From assembly GCA_050260215.1 (NCBI GenBank), contig JBLNBU010000139.1, forward strand, positions 1 through 43,656: a stretch of DNA of 43,656 nucleotides, given 5' to 3'. Both the position numbers and the translations under genes were made by a program. Below the pieces are notes generated by a model. The model did not search any database and had not been told where the DNA came from. It worked only from the letters and a program-made list of their open reading frames with translations. This stretch comes from JBLNBU01 sp050260215. Lineage in GTDB: Bacteria; Pseudomonadota; Alphaproteobacteria; Rhodospirillales; Magnetospirillaceae. Below are positions 8,990 to 16,332 of the stretch, one piece after another. How positions within the stretch are numbered: the stretch's first letter is position 1; every line of letters begins with the position of its first letter.

Positions 8990-9976
8990 CTACAGCATGC
9001 TGGCCAGCACGCGGTCGGGCGGGTTGTGGCCGTCGGTGAAGGTCTTGATGTTGATCAGCACCTTCTCGCCCATGTCGACGCGGCCCTCGATGGTGGCCGA
9101 GCCCAGATGGGGCAGCAGCACCACGTTGTTGAGCGCCAGCAGCTTGGGGTTGACCGCCGGCTCGTGCTCGAACACGTCGAGCCCGGCTCCGGCCAGTTCG
9201 CCGCGGCTCAGCATGCGGGCCAGGGCGTTCTCGTCGACCACCTCGCCGCGGGCGGTGTTGATCAGGAAGGCGTGCGGCTGCATCTGCTGCAGGTGGCGCG
9301 CCGACAGCAGGTGGAAGGTGGCAGGGGTGTGCGGGCAATGGACGGTGATGACGTCCATGCGCGCCAGCATCTGGTCCAGGCTTTCCCAGTAGGTCGCCTC
9401 GAGCTCCGACTCGATGTCGGGGTGGACCCGCTTGCGGTTGTGGTAGTGGATGGACATGCCGAACGCCTTGGCGCGGCGCGCCACCGCCTGGCCGATGCGG
9501 CCCATGCCGATGATGCCCAGCCGCTTGCCCCAGATGCGGTGGCCCAGCATGAAGGTCGGCGTCCAGCCCTGCCAGCTGCCCGAGCGCATCAGGCGCTCGC
9601 CCTCGGCCAGGCGCCGCGGCACCGCCAGGATCAGCGCCATGGTCATGTCGGCGGTGTCCTCGGTCAGCACGCCCGGCGTATTGGTCACGGTGATCCCGCG
9701 CGAGCGCGCCGTGGCCAGGTCGATGTGGTCGACGCCGGTGCCGAAATTGGCGATCAGCTTGAGGTTGGCGCCGGCCTGCGACAACACGCCGGCGTCGATG
9801 CGGTCGGTGATGGTGGGCACCAAAACGTCCGCCTCTCGCACCGCATCGATCAGTTCGGCCTTGCCGAGCGGCCGGTCCTCGACGTTGAGGCGGGTCTCGA
9901 ACAGTTCCATCATCCGCGTCTCGATGACGTCGGGCAGCTTGCGCGTGACGATGACGAGGGGCTTCTTGTGCGCCAT
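8990..9976 (-). CDS. D-2-hydroxyacid dehydrogenase (glyoxylate/hydroxypyruvate reductase type)
   Basis: A 328-residue NAD(P)-dependent enzyme of the D-isomer 2-hydroxyacid dehydrogenase family. The nucleotide-binding motif is GMGRIGQAV. The catalytic Arg (in NTARGEVVDE), Glu (in DVFEHEP) and His (in LPHLGSAT) are all present, with substrate-binding GTGVDHIDL. The closest subgroup appears to be glyoxylate/hydroxypyruvate or D-glycerate dehydrogenases, used in glycerate and serine or C1/C2 metabolism. The start at 9976 (MAHKKPLVIV) is preferred over an in-frame start 39 bases upstream because GGAGG lies four bases before it. It is divergent from the SH3-domain gene. Confidence 0.85.
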   Translation of the reverse strand: MAHKKPLVIVTRKLPDVIETRMMELFETRLNVEDRPLGKAELIDAVREADVLVPTITDRIDAGVLSQAGANLKLIANFGTGVDHIDLATARSRGITVTNTPGVLTEDTADMTMALILAVPRRLAEGERLMRSGSWQGWTPTFMLGHRIWGKRLGIIGMGRIGQAVARRAKAFGMSIHYHNRKRVHPDIESELEATYWESLDQMLARMDVITVHCPHTPATFHLLSARHLQQMQPHAFLINTARGEVVDENALARMLSRGELAGAGLDVFEHEPAVNPKLLALNNVVLLPHLGSATIEGRVDMGEKVLINIKTFTDGHNPPDRVLASML

Positions 9977-10159
9977 TTTTCCTCCATCTCCCTTTGCGGG
10001 ACCCCGGGGGTTCACGACCTATCAAGACCCACGGGTCTTGTCTAGGAGAACTGTGTCCGCCCCGCCGAGAGGCAGTGGCCGGGGGGCCGACTTGCCGGCC
10101 GGGCGGGCCGGCGCCTATAATGGGTTCCTGGGGGAAACGCATTCAGGGCAGGCCAGGGG

Positions 10160-10666
10160 ATGACGGATTGGTTGCGCAGGGTTCTGCCCGCGCTGGCCGG
10201 AGCGGTGCTCCTGGCCGCGGCGGCACCCGCGTCGGCGGCCGAAGGCAGCGGCTTGCCGCTGCCCCGCTTCGTCTCCTTGCGATCGGACGAGGTCAACCTG
10301 CGCACCGGCCCCGGCGTGCGCTATCCCATCGAATGGATCTATTCGCGCAAGGACCTGCCGGTCGAGGTGATCGCCGAGTTCGAGGGCTGGCGCAAGATCC
10401 GCGACTGGCAGGGCAGCGAAGGCTGGGTGCTGCAAAGCATGCTGTCGGGCCGGCGCATGATGGTGGTCATCGGCAGCCCGCGGCCCTTGCGCACCAGCGA
10501 CGCCGATTCGGCCGAGCCGGTGGCCATCGTCGAGCCCGGCGTGCTGGGCCGGCTGCTGCAGTGCCCCCGCAATCGCGACTTTTGCCGCGTCGAGGTCAGC
10601 CAGACGCAGGGCTGGCTGCGCCGTGACGAGATATGGGGCGTCTACAAGGGCGAGTGGATCGAGTAG
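10160..10666 (+). CDS. Periplasmic SH3-domain protein
   Basis: 168 residues with a Sec signal peptide (hydrophobic core about 8-24, cleavage likely after ASA), then a bacterial SH3-like domain (LRSDEVNLRTGPGVRYPI, DWQGSEGWVLQSML) and a second, weaker SH3-like repeat (LRTSDADSAEPVAIVEPGV, QGWLRRDEIWGVY). Such domains bind peptidoglycan or other ligands in the periplasm. The function is not known. A hairpin overlaps the stop codon. Confidence 0.75.
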   Translation: MTDWLRRVLPALAGAVLLAAAAPASAAEGSGLPLPRFVSLRSDEVNLRTGPGVRYPIEWIYSRKDLPVEVIAEFEGWRKIRDWQGSEGWVLQSMLSGRRMMVVIGSPRPLRTSDADSAEPVAIVEPGVLGRLLQCPRNRDFCRVEVSQTQGWLRRDEIWGVYKGEWIE

Positions 10667-10695
10667 GGCGCCGCCAAGGCCGGCGCCCCCTTTCG
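10666..10695 (+). terminator. Hairpin with short T-run after the SH3 gene
   Basis: Stem GGGCGCC (10666-10672) / GGCGCCC (10682-10688) with a 9-base loop, then CCTTTC. It lies between convergent genes and may serve both. Confidence 0.5.
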
Positions 10696-10697
10696 AC

Positions 10698-10928
10698 CTA
10701 CTCGGCCGCTGCCTCAGCGGCCCGCAGCTCCTTGCCGGCGCAGTGCGCGGCCAACGCGAGCGCGTGGGCGGTGGTAGACAGCCCGGCCGCCTCGGCCTGG
10801 CCAAGCAGATAGCTGACGATCTCTTGAATGGTCGTGGCGGTCTTCACCTTCTGCTCCGGGGCCTGCGGGCCGGGCTGCGCGATCGGGTTCAGCTTGAACG
10901 GAAGAATGGTGGCCATCGGTGGATTCAC
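10698..10928 (-). CDS. Small Ala-rich protein downstream of luxI (second of two)
   Basis: 76 residues from a GTG start; an alternative ATG lies 12 bases further in. The central part reads SYLLGQAEAAGLSTTAHALALAAHC, which repeats the pattern Y-L-x3-A-x-A-A-G-L-S-T found in the upstream small ORF. The end is Ala/Glu-rich. I do not recognise the family. The start overlaps the upstream ORF in another frame, at the point where that ORF's recognisable part ends. Candidate roles are a quorum-sensing accessory or modulator, from position only. Confidence 0.55.
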   Translation of the reverse strand: MNPPMATILPFKLNPIAQPGPQAPEQKVKTATTIQEIVSYLLGQAEAAGLSTTAHALALAAHCAGKELRAAEAAAE

Positions 10929-11073
10929 TTTCGATCCAGTTGGTTATCGCCTTGACGGCGCCGGCAAGGATGAGGCTGACGGTGGACAGGCCCGCGGCCT
11001 TGGCCTCGTCGGCCAGGTAGACCAGCCCAGGCAGCAACGCCTGGGCGGTCCGGGTATCGGCGTCGGCACCCAT
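10714..11073 (-). CDS. Small protein coupled to luxI (first of two)
   Basis: The ATG directly follows the luxI TGA with no gap, so translation is probably coupled. The first 50 or so residues look like a real protein (LVYLADEAKAAGLSTVS, then a hydrophobic helix and ITNWIES). The remaining 65 residues, which overlap the next ORF in another frame, are Arg/Gly/Pro-rich and look like shadow translation. Either the open frame simply overruns, or a +1 frameshift joins it to the next ORF to give one protein with two copies of the motif. Family not recognised. Confidence 0.45.
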   Translation of the reverse strand: MGADADTRTAQALLPGLVYLADEAKAAGLSTVSLILAGAVKAITNWIESESTDGHHSSVQAEPDRAARPAGPGAEGEDRHDHSRDRQLSAWPGRGGRAVYHRPRARVGRALRRQGAAGR

Positions 11074-11700
11074 TCAGGCGGCTGCGGCGACGTCGTCGAA
11101 CAGGCGCAGCACCGGGCCGGCCAGGCCGGTGGCGCGGCGCACGGCCTCGGCGGCCTCGGGCGTCACCGCGATGCGGCCGGGCAGGATGCGGTTGCCGTCG
11201 ATCAGGTAGGGGTCGCCCAGGAATTCGGGGTTCCAGCCGTTGCTCTTGAACACCACCCGCCACACCGCCGGCGGCATGATGCCGATGAAGTGCTCGAGCC
11301 CCATGGCCAGGCCGAACTCGGCATAGGCGGCCACCAGCTCGGCGATGACGCGCCGGCGCATGGCCACCGGTAGGTCGGCGTCGACGGCGAAGCGGGTGCC
11401 TTCCCACACGACCGGCGAGGCGGGCAGCGGCCCGGCCGTCACCATGTCGGGCCAGATGTCCTTGAGCATGTAGGGACGGTCGGTGGGCGACAGCCGGGAC
11501 ATGCCGCGGACCTCGCCGCGGCTGTCGCGCCACACCAGGTAATGGGCGGCCGGCGTGTCGTACTGGTCGTATTCCATGTCCCGCCAGGTCGGGACACTCC
11601 AGCGCTCCTGCTTGATGAACACCTTGTAGCGGAGCCGGTACATGGAGGCCAACGCGTTGCCGAAGAGGTGCGCATTGGCGATCGTCACGCAGTCGATCAT
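11074..11700 (-). CDS. LuxI-family N-acyl-homoserine lactone synthase
   Basis: A 208-residue autoinducer synthase using S-adenosylmethionine and an acyl donor. Family features are MYRLRYKVFIKQERW near the N-terminus, the acidic stretch MEYDQYD, the core YLVW followed by GEVRGMSRLSPTDRPYML, and WEGTRF. The start at 11700 is chosen because GGGAGA sits eight bases upstream; an in-frame start at 11745 lies inside a strong hairpin and lacks homology. The upstream neighbour is the cognate-looking LuxR receptor on the same strand, and two small ORFs follow directly. The acyl chain it makes cannot be read from sequence. Confidence 0.88.
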   Translation of the reverse strand: MIDCVTIANAHLFGNALASMYRLRYKVFIKQERWSVPTWRDMEYDQYDTPAAHYLVWRDSRGEVRGMSRLSPTDRPYMLKDIWPDMVTAGPLPASPVVWEGTRFAVDADLPVAMRRRVIAELVAAYAEFGLAMGLEHFIGIMPPAVWRVVFKSNGWNPEFLGDPYLIDGNRILPGRIAVTPEAAEAVRRATGLAGPVLRLFDDVAAAA

Positions 11701-11710
11701 GGAGGGTGTC

Positions 11711-11736
11711 TCCCTTGGAATTCGTTGTCCAAGGGA
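11711..11736 (-). promoter_or_regulatory. Hairpin in the luxI leader overlapping the ribosome binding site
   Basis: A perfect 9-bp stem (TCCCTTGGA / TCCAAGGGA) with an 8-base loop. On the transcript its 3' arm contains the AGGGA of the luxI Shine-Dalgarno sequence, eight to ten bases before the AUG. If it folds, it would limit ribosome access. Confidence 0.6.
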
Positions 11737-11761
11737 TGCACCCATCCGCGGCGCGTGACAG

Positions 11762-11779
11762 CCTACGTACCCACGTAGG
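11762..11779. promoter_or_regulatory. Putative lux box upstream of luxI
   Basis: An 18-bp dyad CCTACGT-ACCC-ACGTAGG, perfect over 7+7 bases, lies 62 bases upstream of the luxI start and 38 bases downstream of the luxR stop. Size, symmetry and place fit a LuxR-type operator (18-20 bp). The sequence itself is not a known consensus. Confidence 0.55.
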
Positions 11780-11816
11780 GTTGGCCTAAGTCATGGAAAA
11801 ATATGGATATATTTCG

Positions 11817-12524
11817 TCAGGGCTGGATCAGGCCGAGCCTGAGGGCCTTGACCACCGCGGTGATGCGCGAGTCCGCGTTCAGCTTCTTGAGGATGTTGCG
11901 CAGGTGGAAGTCGACGCCGTGCTCGGAGATCTTCAGGATCTCGCCGATTGCCCAGTTGCTCTTGCCCTTCGAACACCAGGACAGGATCTCGCGCTCGCGC
12001 GCGGTCAGCTTCACCTCAGGCTGCAGGCCGGCGGCGGTCAGCGCCTGGTAGGCGGTGTGGAACTGCACCGACAGCAGGTTGACGTGGCTGAGTACGTGGC
12101 GGCCGTCGGTGCCGCCGTTGCTGCTGGCCAGGCCGCCCCCCATCACCGTGCCGGGGCCGTGGAAGGCGATGCCGATGCCGTCCTTCAGTCCGGCCTCGCG
12201 GCCCTCGTCCATGACGCGGCGTTCGAGCGGGCTTAGGCGGCCGCGGTTGAGGTCGGTCCACAGGAACGGGGCGCTGGACCGCAACCCCTGGCCGCGTACC
12301 GGGTCGATCAGGGTGTATGCGTTGGCCGCATAGTATTCGACCCAGTCGTCGGGGTAGTTGCGCAAGATGGCGACCGAATCCCTTTCCAGGCCGGCGGGCG
12401 TCGCCAGGGCGCTGTAGACGATGCGGTCATAGCCGAACTGCGCCGCCGCCTGCGCGTAAAGGTGGAATAATTCTTCAGGCGTCGCGGCTTCGTTGGTGGC
12501 TTCTATGTAAGCACCGATGTGCAA
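11817..12524 (-). CDS. LuxR-family AHL-responsive transcription regulator
   Basis: 235 residues with an N-terminal autoinducer-binding domain (about 10-160) and a C-terminal LuxR helix-turn-helix (about 170-230: LTAREREILSWCSKGKSN, HLRNILKKL). The five ligand-pocket residues W57, Y61, D70, P71 and W85 of TraR appear here as W61, Y65, D74, P75 and W89, so acyl-homoserine lactone binding is well supported. The start appears to be TTG, preceded by GAGGGGGG at good spacing; no ATG is available in frame near the domain start. It lies directly upstream of luxI on the same strand. Confidence 0.88.
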   Translation of the reverse strand: MHIGAYIEATNEAATPEELFHLYAQAAAQFGYDRIVYSALATPAGLERDSVAILRNYPDDWVEYYAANAYTLIDPVRGQGLRSSAPFLWTDLNRGRLSPLERRVMDEGREAGLKDGIGIAFHGPGTVMGGGLASSNGGTDGRHVLSHVNLLSVQFHTAYQALTAAGLQPEVKLTAREREILSWCSKGKSNWAIGEILKISEHGVDFHLRNILKKLNADSRITAVVKALRLGLIQP

Positions 12525-12817
12525 TCAGGCCCCCCCTCGCGACCGCTGAATGGCACCTCTGGGACGAGACTATCGTGCGGCGATTTTCCATTTCAATTGC
12601 TTTTTCACGAACCAAGGCGCCGCCTGTCGATTATTCATGTGCCGGCTGCAAGGGGGTGGCGTTCGGCAACAACGGGTGCAGCTGGTCGCGGCGCTACAAT
12701 CTTCAAGATACAATCCGCCAAAAGTATCATCCGGCTGAGTTGCAATGCATTTCTCTTGCACTGCGCTACCACAAGGCGCAAACATGAGCTTAGCCAATCC
12801 CAAGTAAGAGGCGTTAA

Positions 12818-13276
12818 ATGGTCCGCAAGAAGGCGAATCGTGGCCGTACCCCGGCAGGCGCGCCGAACCCGATCGACGTCCACGTCGGCAATCGCATGCG
12901 CCTGCGGCGCACATTGCTCGGCCTCAGCCAGGAAAAGCTGGGCGAGATGATCGGCCTGACCTTCCAGCAGGTGCAGAAATACGAGCGCGGCGCCAACCGC
13001 ATCAGCTGCTCGCGTCTGTTCGATCTGTCACGTGCGCTGGATGTGCCAGTGTCGTTTTTCTTCGACGACATGTCGGCCCAGGTGGCGGAGCAAAGCCCGG
13101 TGCGCATGGTTCGCGAGCCGCTGATGGCTGAACCCATCGCCGCCGAGCCCGACCCGGCCCTGCGCCGCGAGACCCTTGAGCTGGTGCGCAACTACTACAG
13201 CATCGAGGACATCGACGTGCGCCGGCGCATCTACGAGCTGGCCAAGGCCCTGTCGGGCCGCGACGGCGACGAATAG
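12818..13276 (+). CDS. XRE-family helix-turn-helix regulator
   Basis: 152 residues. A Cro/C1-type DNA-binding domain spans about 20-80 (VGNRMRLRRTLLGLSQEKL, then TFQQVQKYERGANRIS), followed by a region ending in IRRIYELAKAL-like helix (VRRRIYELAKALSG). This is the architecture of a widespread alphaproteobacterial regulator family of about 140 residues. AGAGG lies nine bases before the ATG. Targets are unknown. It is divergent from the quorum-sensing genes across about 290 bases. Confidence 0.85.
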   Translation: MVRKKANRGRTPAGAPNPIDVHVGNRMRLRRTLLGLSQEKLGEMIGLTFQQVQKYERGANRISCSRLFDLSRALDVPVSFFFDDMSAQVAEQSPVRMVREPLMAEPIAAEPDPALRRETLELVRNYYSIEDIDVRRRIYELAKALSGRDGDE

Positions 13277-13283
13277 GGCTCCC

Positions 13284-13309
13284 GGCGGCGCCTGCCTGCG
13301 GGCGCCGCC
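13284..13309. terminator. GC-rich hairpin between convergent XRE and HPP genes
   Basis: A perfect 9-bp stem GGCGGCGCC / GGCGCCGCC with an 8-base loop. No T-run follows on either strand, so it is only a candidate terminator. Confidence 0.4.
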
Positions 13310-13317
13310 GTAGGTCC

Positions 13318-13830
13318 TTAGCCGGACGCCCCCTCGCCGACCGGCAAGGGGTAGGTGTGCGTCCGCGGCGGCAGCTTGTGGACCAGCACCGCCGCCACCA
13401 CCAGGGTGACCGCGCCCGCCGTCACCGGCATCAGGGCGAATTCCCAGCCAGGATGAATCATCATGACCACCATCGCCGTCGCACCGGCCGGCGGGTGGGT
13501 CAGCCGCAGGATTCCCACCAGGGCAATCACACCGCCCACCGTCGCGGCAAGGGTCAGCGGCCCGCCGGGCAGCAGGTGGTCGGCCGCCAAGGCCACCAGC
13601 GCCGCCACCAGGTGGCCGCCGATGACGTGGGCCGGCTGCGCCATGGGGCTTTCGGGAATGCCGAAGATCAGCACCGCCGACGCCCCCATGGGCGCCACCA
13701 GCATGCTGGCCCCGGTGGCGTCGCCCAGCAGGTACATGACGAAGAATGCCGCACCGGCCCCCACTCCGGCCTTCAGCCAGCAGGGCAGGCAGGCCGGCGG
13801 ATGATGACGGTGGACGAAGCGGCGAGGCAT
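13318..13830 (-). CDS. HPP-family integral membrane protein
   Basis: 170 residues with about four transmembrane helices. The family-naming HPPAGA motif is present, as is APMGASAVLIFGIPESPMAQP, typical of HPP proteins. Some relatives are linked to nitrite transport in plastids and cyanobacteria; the substrate here is unknown. The C-terminus is cytoplasmic-looking and short. Confidence 0.82.
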   Translation of the reverse strand: MPRRFVHRHHPPACLPCWLKAGVGAGAAFFVMYLLGDATGASMLVAPMGASAVLIFGIPESPMAQPAHVIGGHLVAALVALAADHLLPGGPLTLAATVGGVIALVGILRLTHPPAGATAMVVMMIHPGWEFALMPVTAGAVTLVVAAVLVHKLPPRTHTYPLPVGEGASG

Positions 13831-13943
13831 GGGCGGTGGGCTCCGATGGGGACGGCGCCATAAAGGTGCACCTCAAATGCCCATTGAGGCAACGCCTCTT
13901 TAGTATGATAGTTATCTAATACACGGCCCCAACCCGAAACCCG

Positions 13944-13971
13944 TTGACCCCGCCCCCGCACCCGCTATCAT
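13944..13971 (+). promoter_or_regulatory. Promoter of tRNA-Leu
   Basis: TTGACC (13944-13949), a 16-base spacer and TATCAT (13966-13971), both five of six to the sigma-70 consensus. The tRNA begins 20 bases after the -10 box, as expected for a short tRNA leader. Confidence 0.7.
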
Positions 13972-13990
13972 CCCGCCACCATCCCACGGT

Positions 13991-14076
13991 GCCCCAGTGG
14001 CGGAATGGTAGACGCGGCAGACTCAAAATCTGTTGCCGGCAACGGCGTGCTGGTTCGAGTCCGGCCTGGGGCACCA
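13991..14076 (+). tRNA. tRNA-Leu (anticodon CAA)
   Basis: An 86-base tRNA with encoded CCA. The acceptor stem is GCCCCAG/CTGGGGC, the anticodon loop CTCAAAA gives anticodon CAA (reads UUG), there is a long variable arm typical of class II tRNA-Leu, and the T arm contains GGTTCGAGTCC. It resembles leuX-type tRNAs, a common island integration site. Its 3' 56 bases recur at 16424-16479. Confidence 0.95.
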
Positions 14077-14159
14077 CTTTTTCAATGGGTTATGCTGATC
14101 TGGGGCTGCGAAGCGCGGCTCAGAATTCTGTGTGGGGCTTATCACTCATCCATCGGCCG
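14021..14159 (+). repeat. Direct repeat copy 1 (tRNA 3' part plus following sequence); candidate att site
   Basis: Bases 14021-14076 are identical to 16424-16479 (from within the tRNA anticodon loop region to CCA). The homology continues to 14159 with a few differences near the CCA and only two single-base mismatches afterwards. The copy ends inside the last codons of the minus-strand ORF that stops at 14142. Confidence 0.85.
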
Positions 14160-14759
14160 AATTCCCCCCCTGCCGGAGGTGTGCATGGCCAGCAGCCGTT
14201 TGGGGTCTTCGCGCGCCCAGCGGATGGCGTCAAAGCCGAGCCAATGGGTGCTGCCCTTCTCGAACACGGTGCGCACTTCATAGTCGGGGTAGCCGACATA
14301 GAGCTGCTTGCGGTTGGTGGCGACCTTGCCCAGCAGATAGAACAGCCGCCGGGCAATGGCGAAGTCCTCCTTGCGATGGGGCCGGCAGCTGACGTCGATC
14401 TGAATCGATTGGATGCGCTCGGGGCAATCCCGCTCAGAGGGCCAAATCTTGGGAGTTCCCATGAAGAGCACATAGGGAAGTCGCTCCGGGCACAGTACCC
14501 AATGCCCATCGTACGGGTCCTTTTGCCATTGTGGCACCCAATCCTCGTCGAAATGCATCCATCGCTTGTAGGCGTTGAGTTCAAGCAAGTGCAGCGCGGT
14601 GGCGACCGGTGGCGGTTCGGCACCGCGGCAAGCGACATAGCCAGGGTCCACATAGTAGCGGGCGGTGGGGAAGGCCTCCACCAAGATGGCGGCGAAGGCC
14701 TTCAGGTCGGCCGGCGACAGACAGGCATGACGACTGCGGAATGCCACCGGCACGACCAT
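14142..14759 (-). CDS. Unknown protein coupled to the toxin-like gene; candidate immunity protein
   Basis: 205 residues, cytoplasmic, no signal peptide or membrane segment, rich in aromatic residues and His/Trp. I do not recognise the family. It starts five bases after the stop of the preceding toxin-like gene, with its GGAG overlapping that stop, so the two are almost certainly co-translated. By gene order and size it could be the immunity partner of a polymorphic toxin; this is inference. Its last codons and stop lie inside the direct repeat. Confidence 0.6.
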   Translation of the reverse strand: MVVPVAFRSRHACLSPADLKAFAAILVEAFPTARYYVDPGYVACRGAEPPPVATALHLLELNAYKRWMHFDEDWVPQWQKDPYDGHWVLCPERLPYVLFMGTPKIWPSERDCPERIQSIQIDVSCRPHRKEDFAIARRLFYLLGKVATNRKQLYVGYPDYEVRTVFEKGSTHWLGFDAIRWAREDPKRLLAMHTSGRGGIRPMDE

Positions 14760-14764
14760 GTCCC

Positions 14765-16129
14765 TTACTCCAAGCCGCGGGGCGGACGCGGGGATCGCGA
14801 GATCTTGCCGGCCTTCTCCAAATGATCACTCCATCTTGCCCCGACCACGTCGCGACAGACCCTTCGTGCCATGGCGGCATACTCGGCCTCGTCCATGCCC
14901 GGACGGAGCTTCGGCAGCGTGGTGGCGAGATCCGAGCCGATGTTGCGCAGCAGGTTATTGAAGCTGGCCTCTTCGCGGCCGGTCATGGTGCCGTCCTTTC
15001 GCATGCTGGTGGTGTTGATACGATAGCGGTCCTTTTCGCCATCGCCAAATTGCAACGTGATGTCGGCGCGGCTGCCGCCGAGCCATTTGTCGGTATCGAT
15101 GTTGTTGCGGACTTCCTCCTTGACGTTCTTTCCTCCATTTCCACCCTCCGTGCCGCCGCCAACGTGTTGGATTCGTTCGCCGAGTTCGGGGTATTCGGCC
15201 TTGATGACGTCGAGGCATTCCCGGATGGCGATGTCGTTACCGTGCTGGGTCATCGGCGTCCCGCGGCTGTTCTCCACCGGTCGGTTCAGTTCGGTGCGAA
15301 GAATGTCCTCGGGGAAGGGGTTCTCCAAATTCGGCGCGGCTTTCACCGGTGGCGAGGCTGGCGCCGGACCTGCCGGCACCTTCTCCGGCGGCTGTATCCC
15401 GGGCTGCTGGGGCTGCGGCGGCGTCTGCTCACTCGGCGGCGGGTTCGCGGGCTTGTTCCACCACTCGTCCAGCAGATTACGGGCGGCCTGTCCGCCAGCG
15501 ATGGCGGCGGGAATGCCCCATTGCAGCAAACGCGCCGCGGCCGGTGCGGCCTGGGCCTGCTGCTGATCGGCCGGGTCCTCCGGGCCGGCGTCGGTCCGGG
15601 TGTCCGATCCCGCCTGCGCGTACAGCACCGGGGAGGGCTTGACCGGCGAAAGCGGCGTCTTATCCGGCTGCACGAAATTGCCGTTCTGGCCCACCATGTT
15701 CTTCAGCGCCGCGATGGTCGGCCCACCGGGCTCAAGCACACCGTCGACGGCCAGGCCGTTGTCCCGCTGGAAGTCGCGGATGGCCTTGTCGAGGTCGGTG
15801 TTGTGATAGCCGCTGGGGCCGTCGGCTGTCGGCCGGTAGTAGCCGGCCTGGCCCAGGAAGGTCTCGGTCTTGGCGACGTCCGGGCGGTGGTTGTCGGCAC
15901 CCGAGCGGCCAACCGACCCGTGCAGGGTGAACGGGTCGTCGCCGAACAGTTGGTCGTTGCCGGCGCCGTCGCGCCAGGCCTTCTGGAAGGCGGAGAAACG
16001 GTCGTCGGCCTGGTCCTCCAGCAGGGTGGAGGTCTTGATGCGCCACGAACCGCCGTCGTAGCCGGGGGCGGGGACGAAATCCTTGTCGGGCTCGTCGGTG
16101 AACAGGGATTGGAAGCTGTCTTCGAGCAT
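14765..16129 (-). CDS. Polymorphic-toxin-like protein with peptidoglycan-binding-like domain
   Basis: 454 residues, no signal peptide. Order of parts: an N-terminal segment of about 75 residues; a domain resembling a peptidoglycan-binding helix bundle (about 85-145: TETFLGQAGYYRP, LDKAIRDFQRDNGLAVDGVL); a long Pro/Ala-rich linker (about 150-280); then a C-terminal domain beginning at TPMTQHGNDIAIRECLDVIK. The C-terminal part (HVGGGTEGGN, GGSRADITLQFG, RYRINTTSMRKDG) looks like restriction-endonuclease-fold toxin domains that carry a GG-x-RxD strand and an INT strand. The nuclease assignment is tentative. Export may use a phage-like or type VI route. GGAGGA precedes the ATG. Confidence 0.6.
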   Translation of the reverse strand: MLEDSFQSLFTDEPDKDFVPAPGYDGGSWRIKTSTLLEDQADDRFSAFQKAWRDGAGNDQLFGDDPFTLHGSVGRSGADNHRPDVAKTETFLGQAGYYRPTADGPSGYHNTDLDKAIRDFQRDNGLAVDGVLEPGGPTIAALKNMVGQNGNFVQPDKTPLSPVKPSPVLYAQAGSDTRTDAGPEDPADQQQAQAAPAAARLLQWGIPAAIAGGQAARNLLDEWWNKPANPPPSEQTPPQPQQPGIQPPEKVPAGPAPASPPVKAAPNLENPFPEDILRTELNRPVENSRGTPMTQHGNDIAIRECLDVIKAEYPELGERIQHVGGGTEGGNGGKNVKEEVRNNIDTDKWLGGSRADITLQFGDGEKDRYRINTTSMRKDGTMTGREEASFNNLLRNIGSDLATTLPKLRPGMDEAEYAAMARRVCRDVVGARWSDHLEKAGKISRSPRPPRGLE

Positions 16130-16212
16130 GGCAGTCCTCCGGCGTCCTCCGGGCGCGCGGCAACGCCCGCCGGCCGTGGTCGGCCGGACGTGCGCGGGGA
16201 GGAGGAGGGTGG

Positions 16213-16248
16213 AAAAGCAAAACGCCCGGAAGCGGGAGGCTCCGGGCG
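16213..16248 (-). terminator. Intrinsic terminator in the leader of the toxin-like gene
   Basis: On the minus strand an 8-bp perfect stem (CGCCCGGA / TCCGGGCG) is followed by TTTTGCTTTT. It lies about 85 bases before the toxin-like ATG and about 20 bases after the expected transcription start. Confidence 0.75.
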
Positions 16249-16272
16249 CAAGACTGGCGTTGTTGCGAACAT

Positions 16273-16302
16273 ATATAGAACATAAATCCCGCCATTGTCA
16301 AC
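16273..16302 (-). promoter_or_regulatory. Strong promoter upstream of the toxin-like gene
   Basis: On the minus strand TTGACA (perfect -35, 16302-16297), an 18-base spacer and TATATA (16278-16273). It is the best sigma-70 match seen in the window. Transcription would start near 16266. Confidence 0.65.
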
Positions 16303-16332
16303 AGCCATGTGGTGACCGCCGGGCGAAATTCG

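Noticed and set aside
12525..12817. Short open frames between luxR and the XRE regulator
   Set aside because: Several frames of 60-150 codons exist but none has a domain, good start site or coding-like composition; the interval is more likely regulatory.
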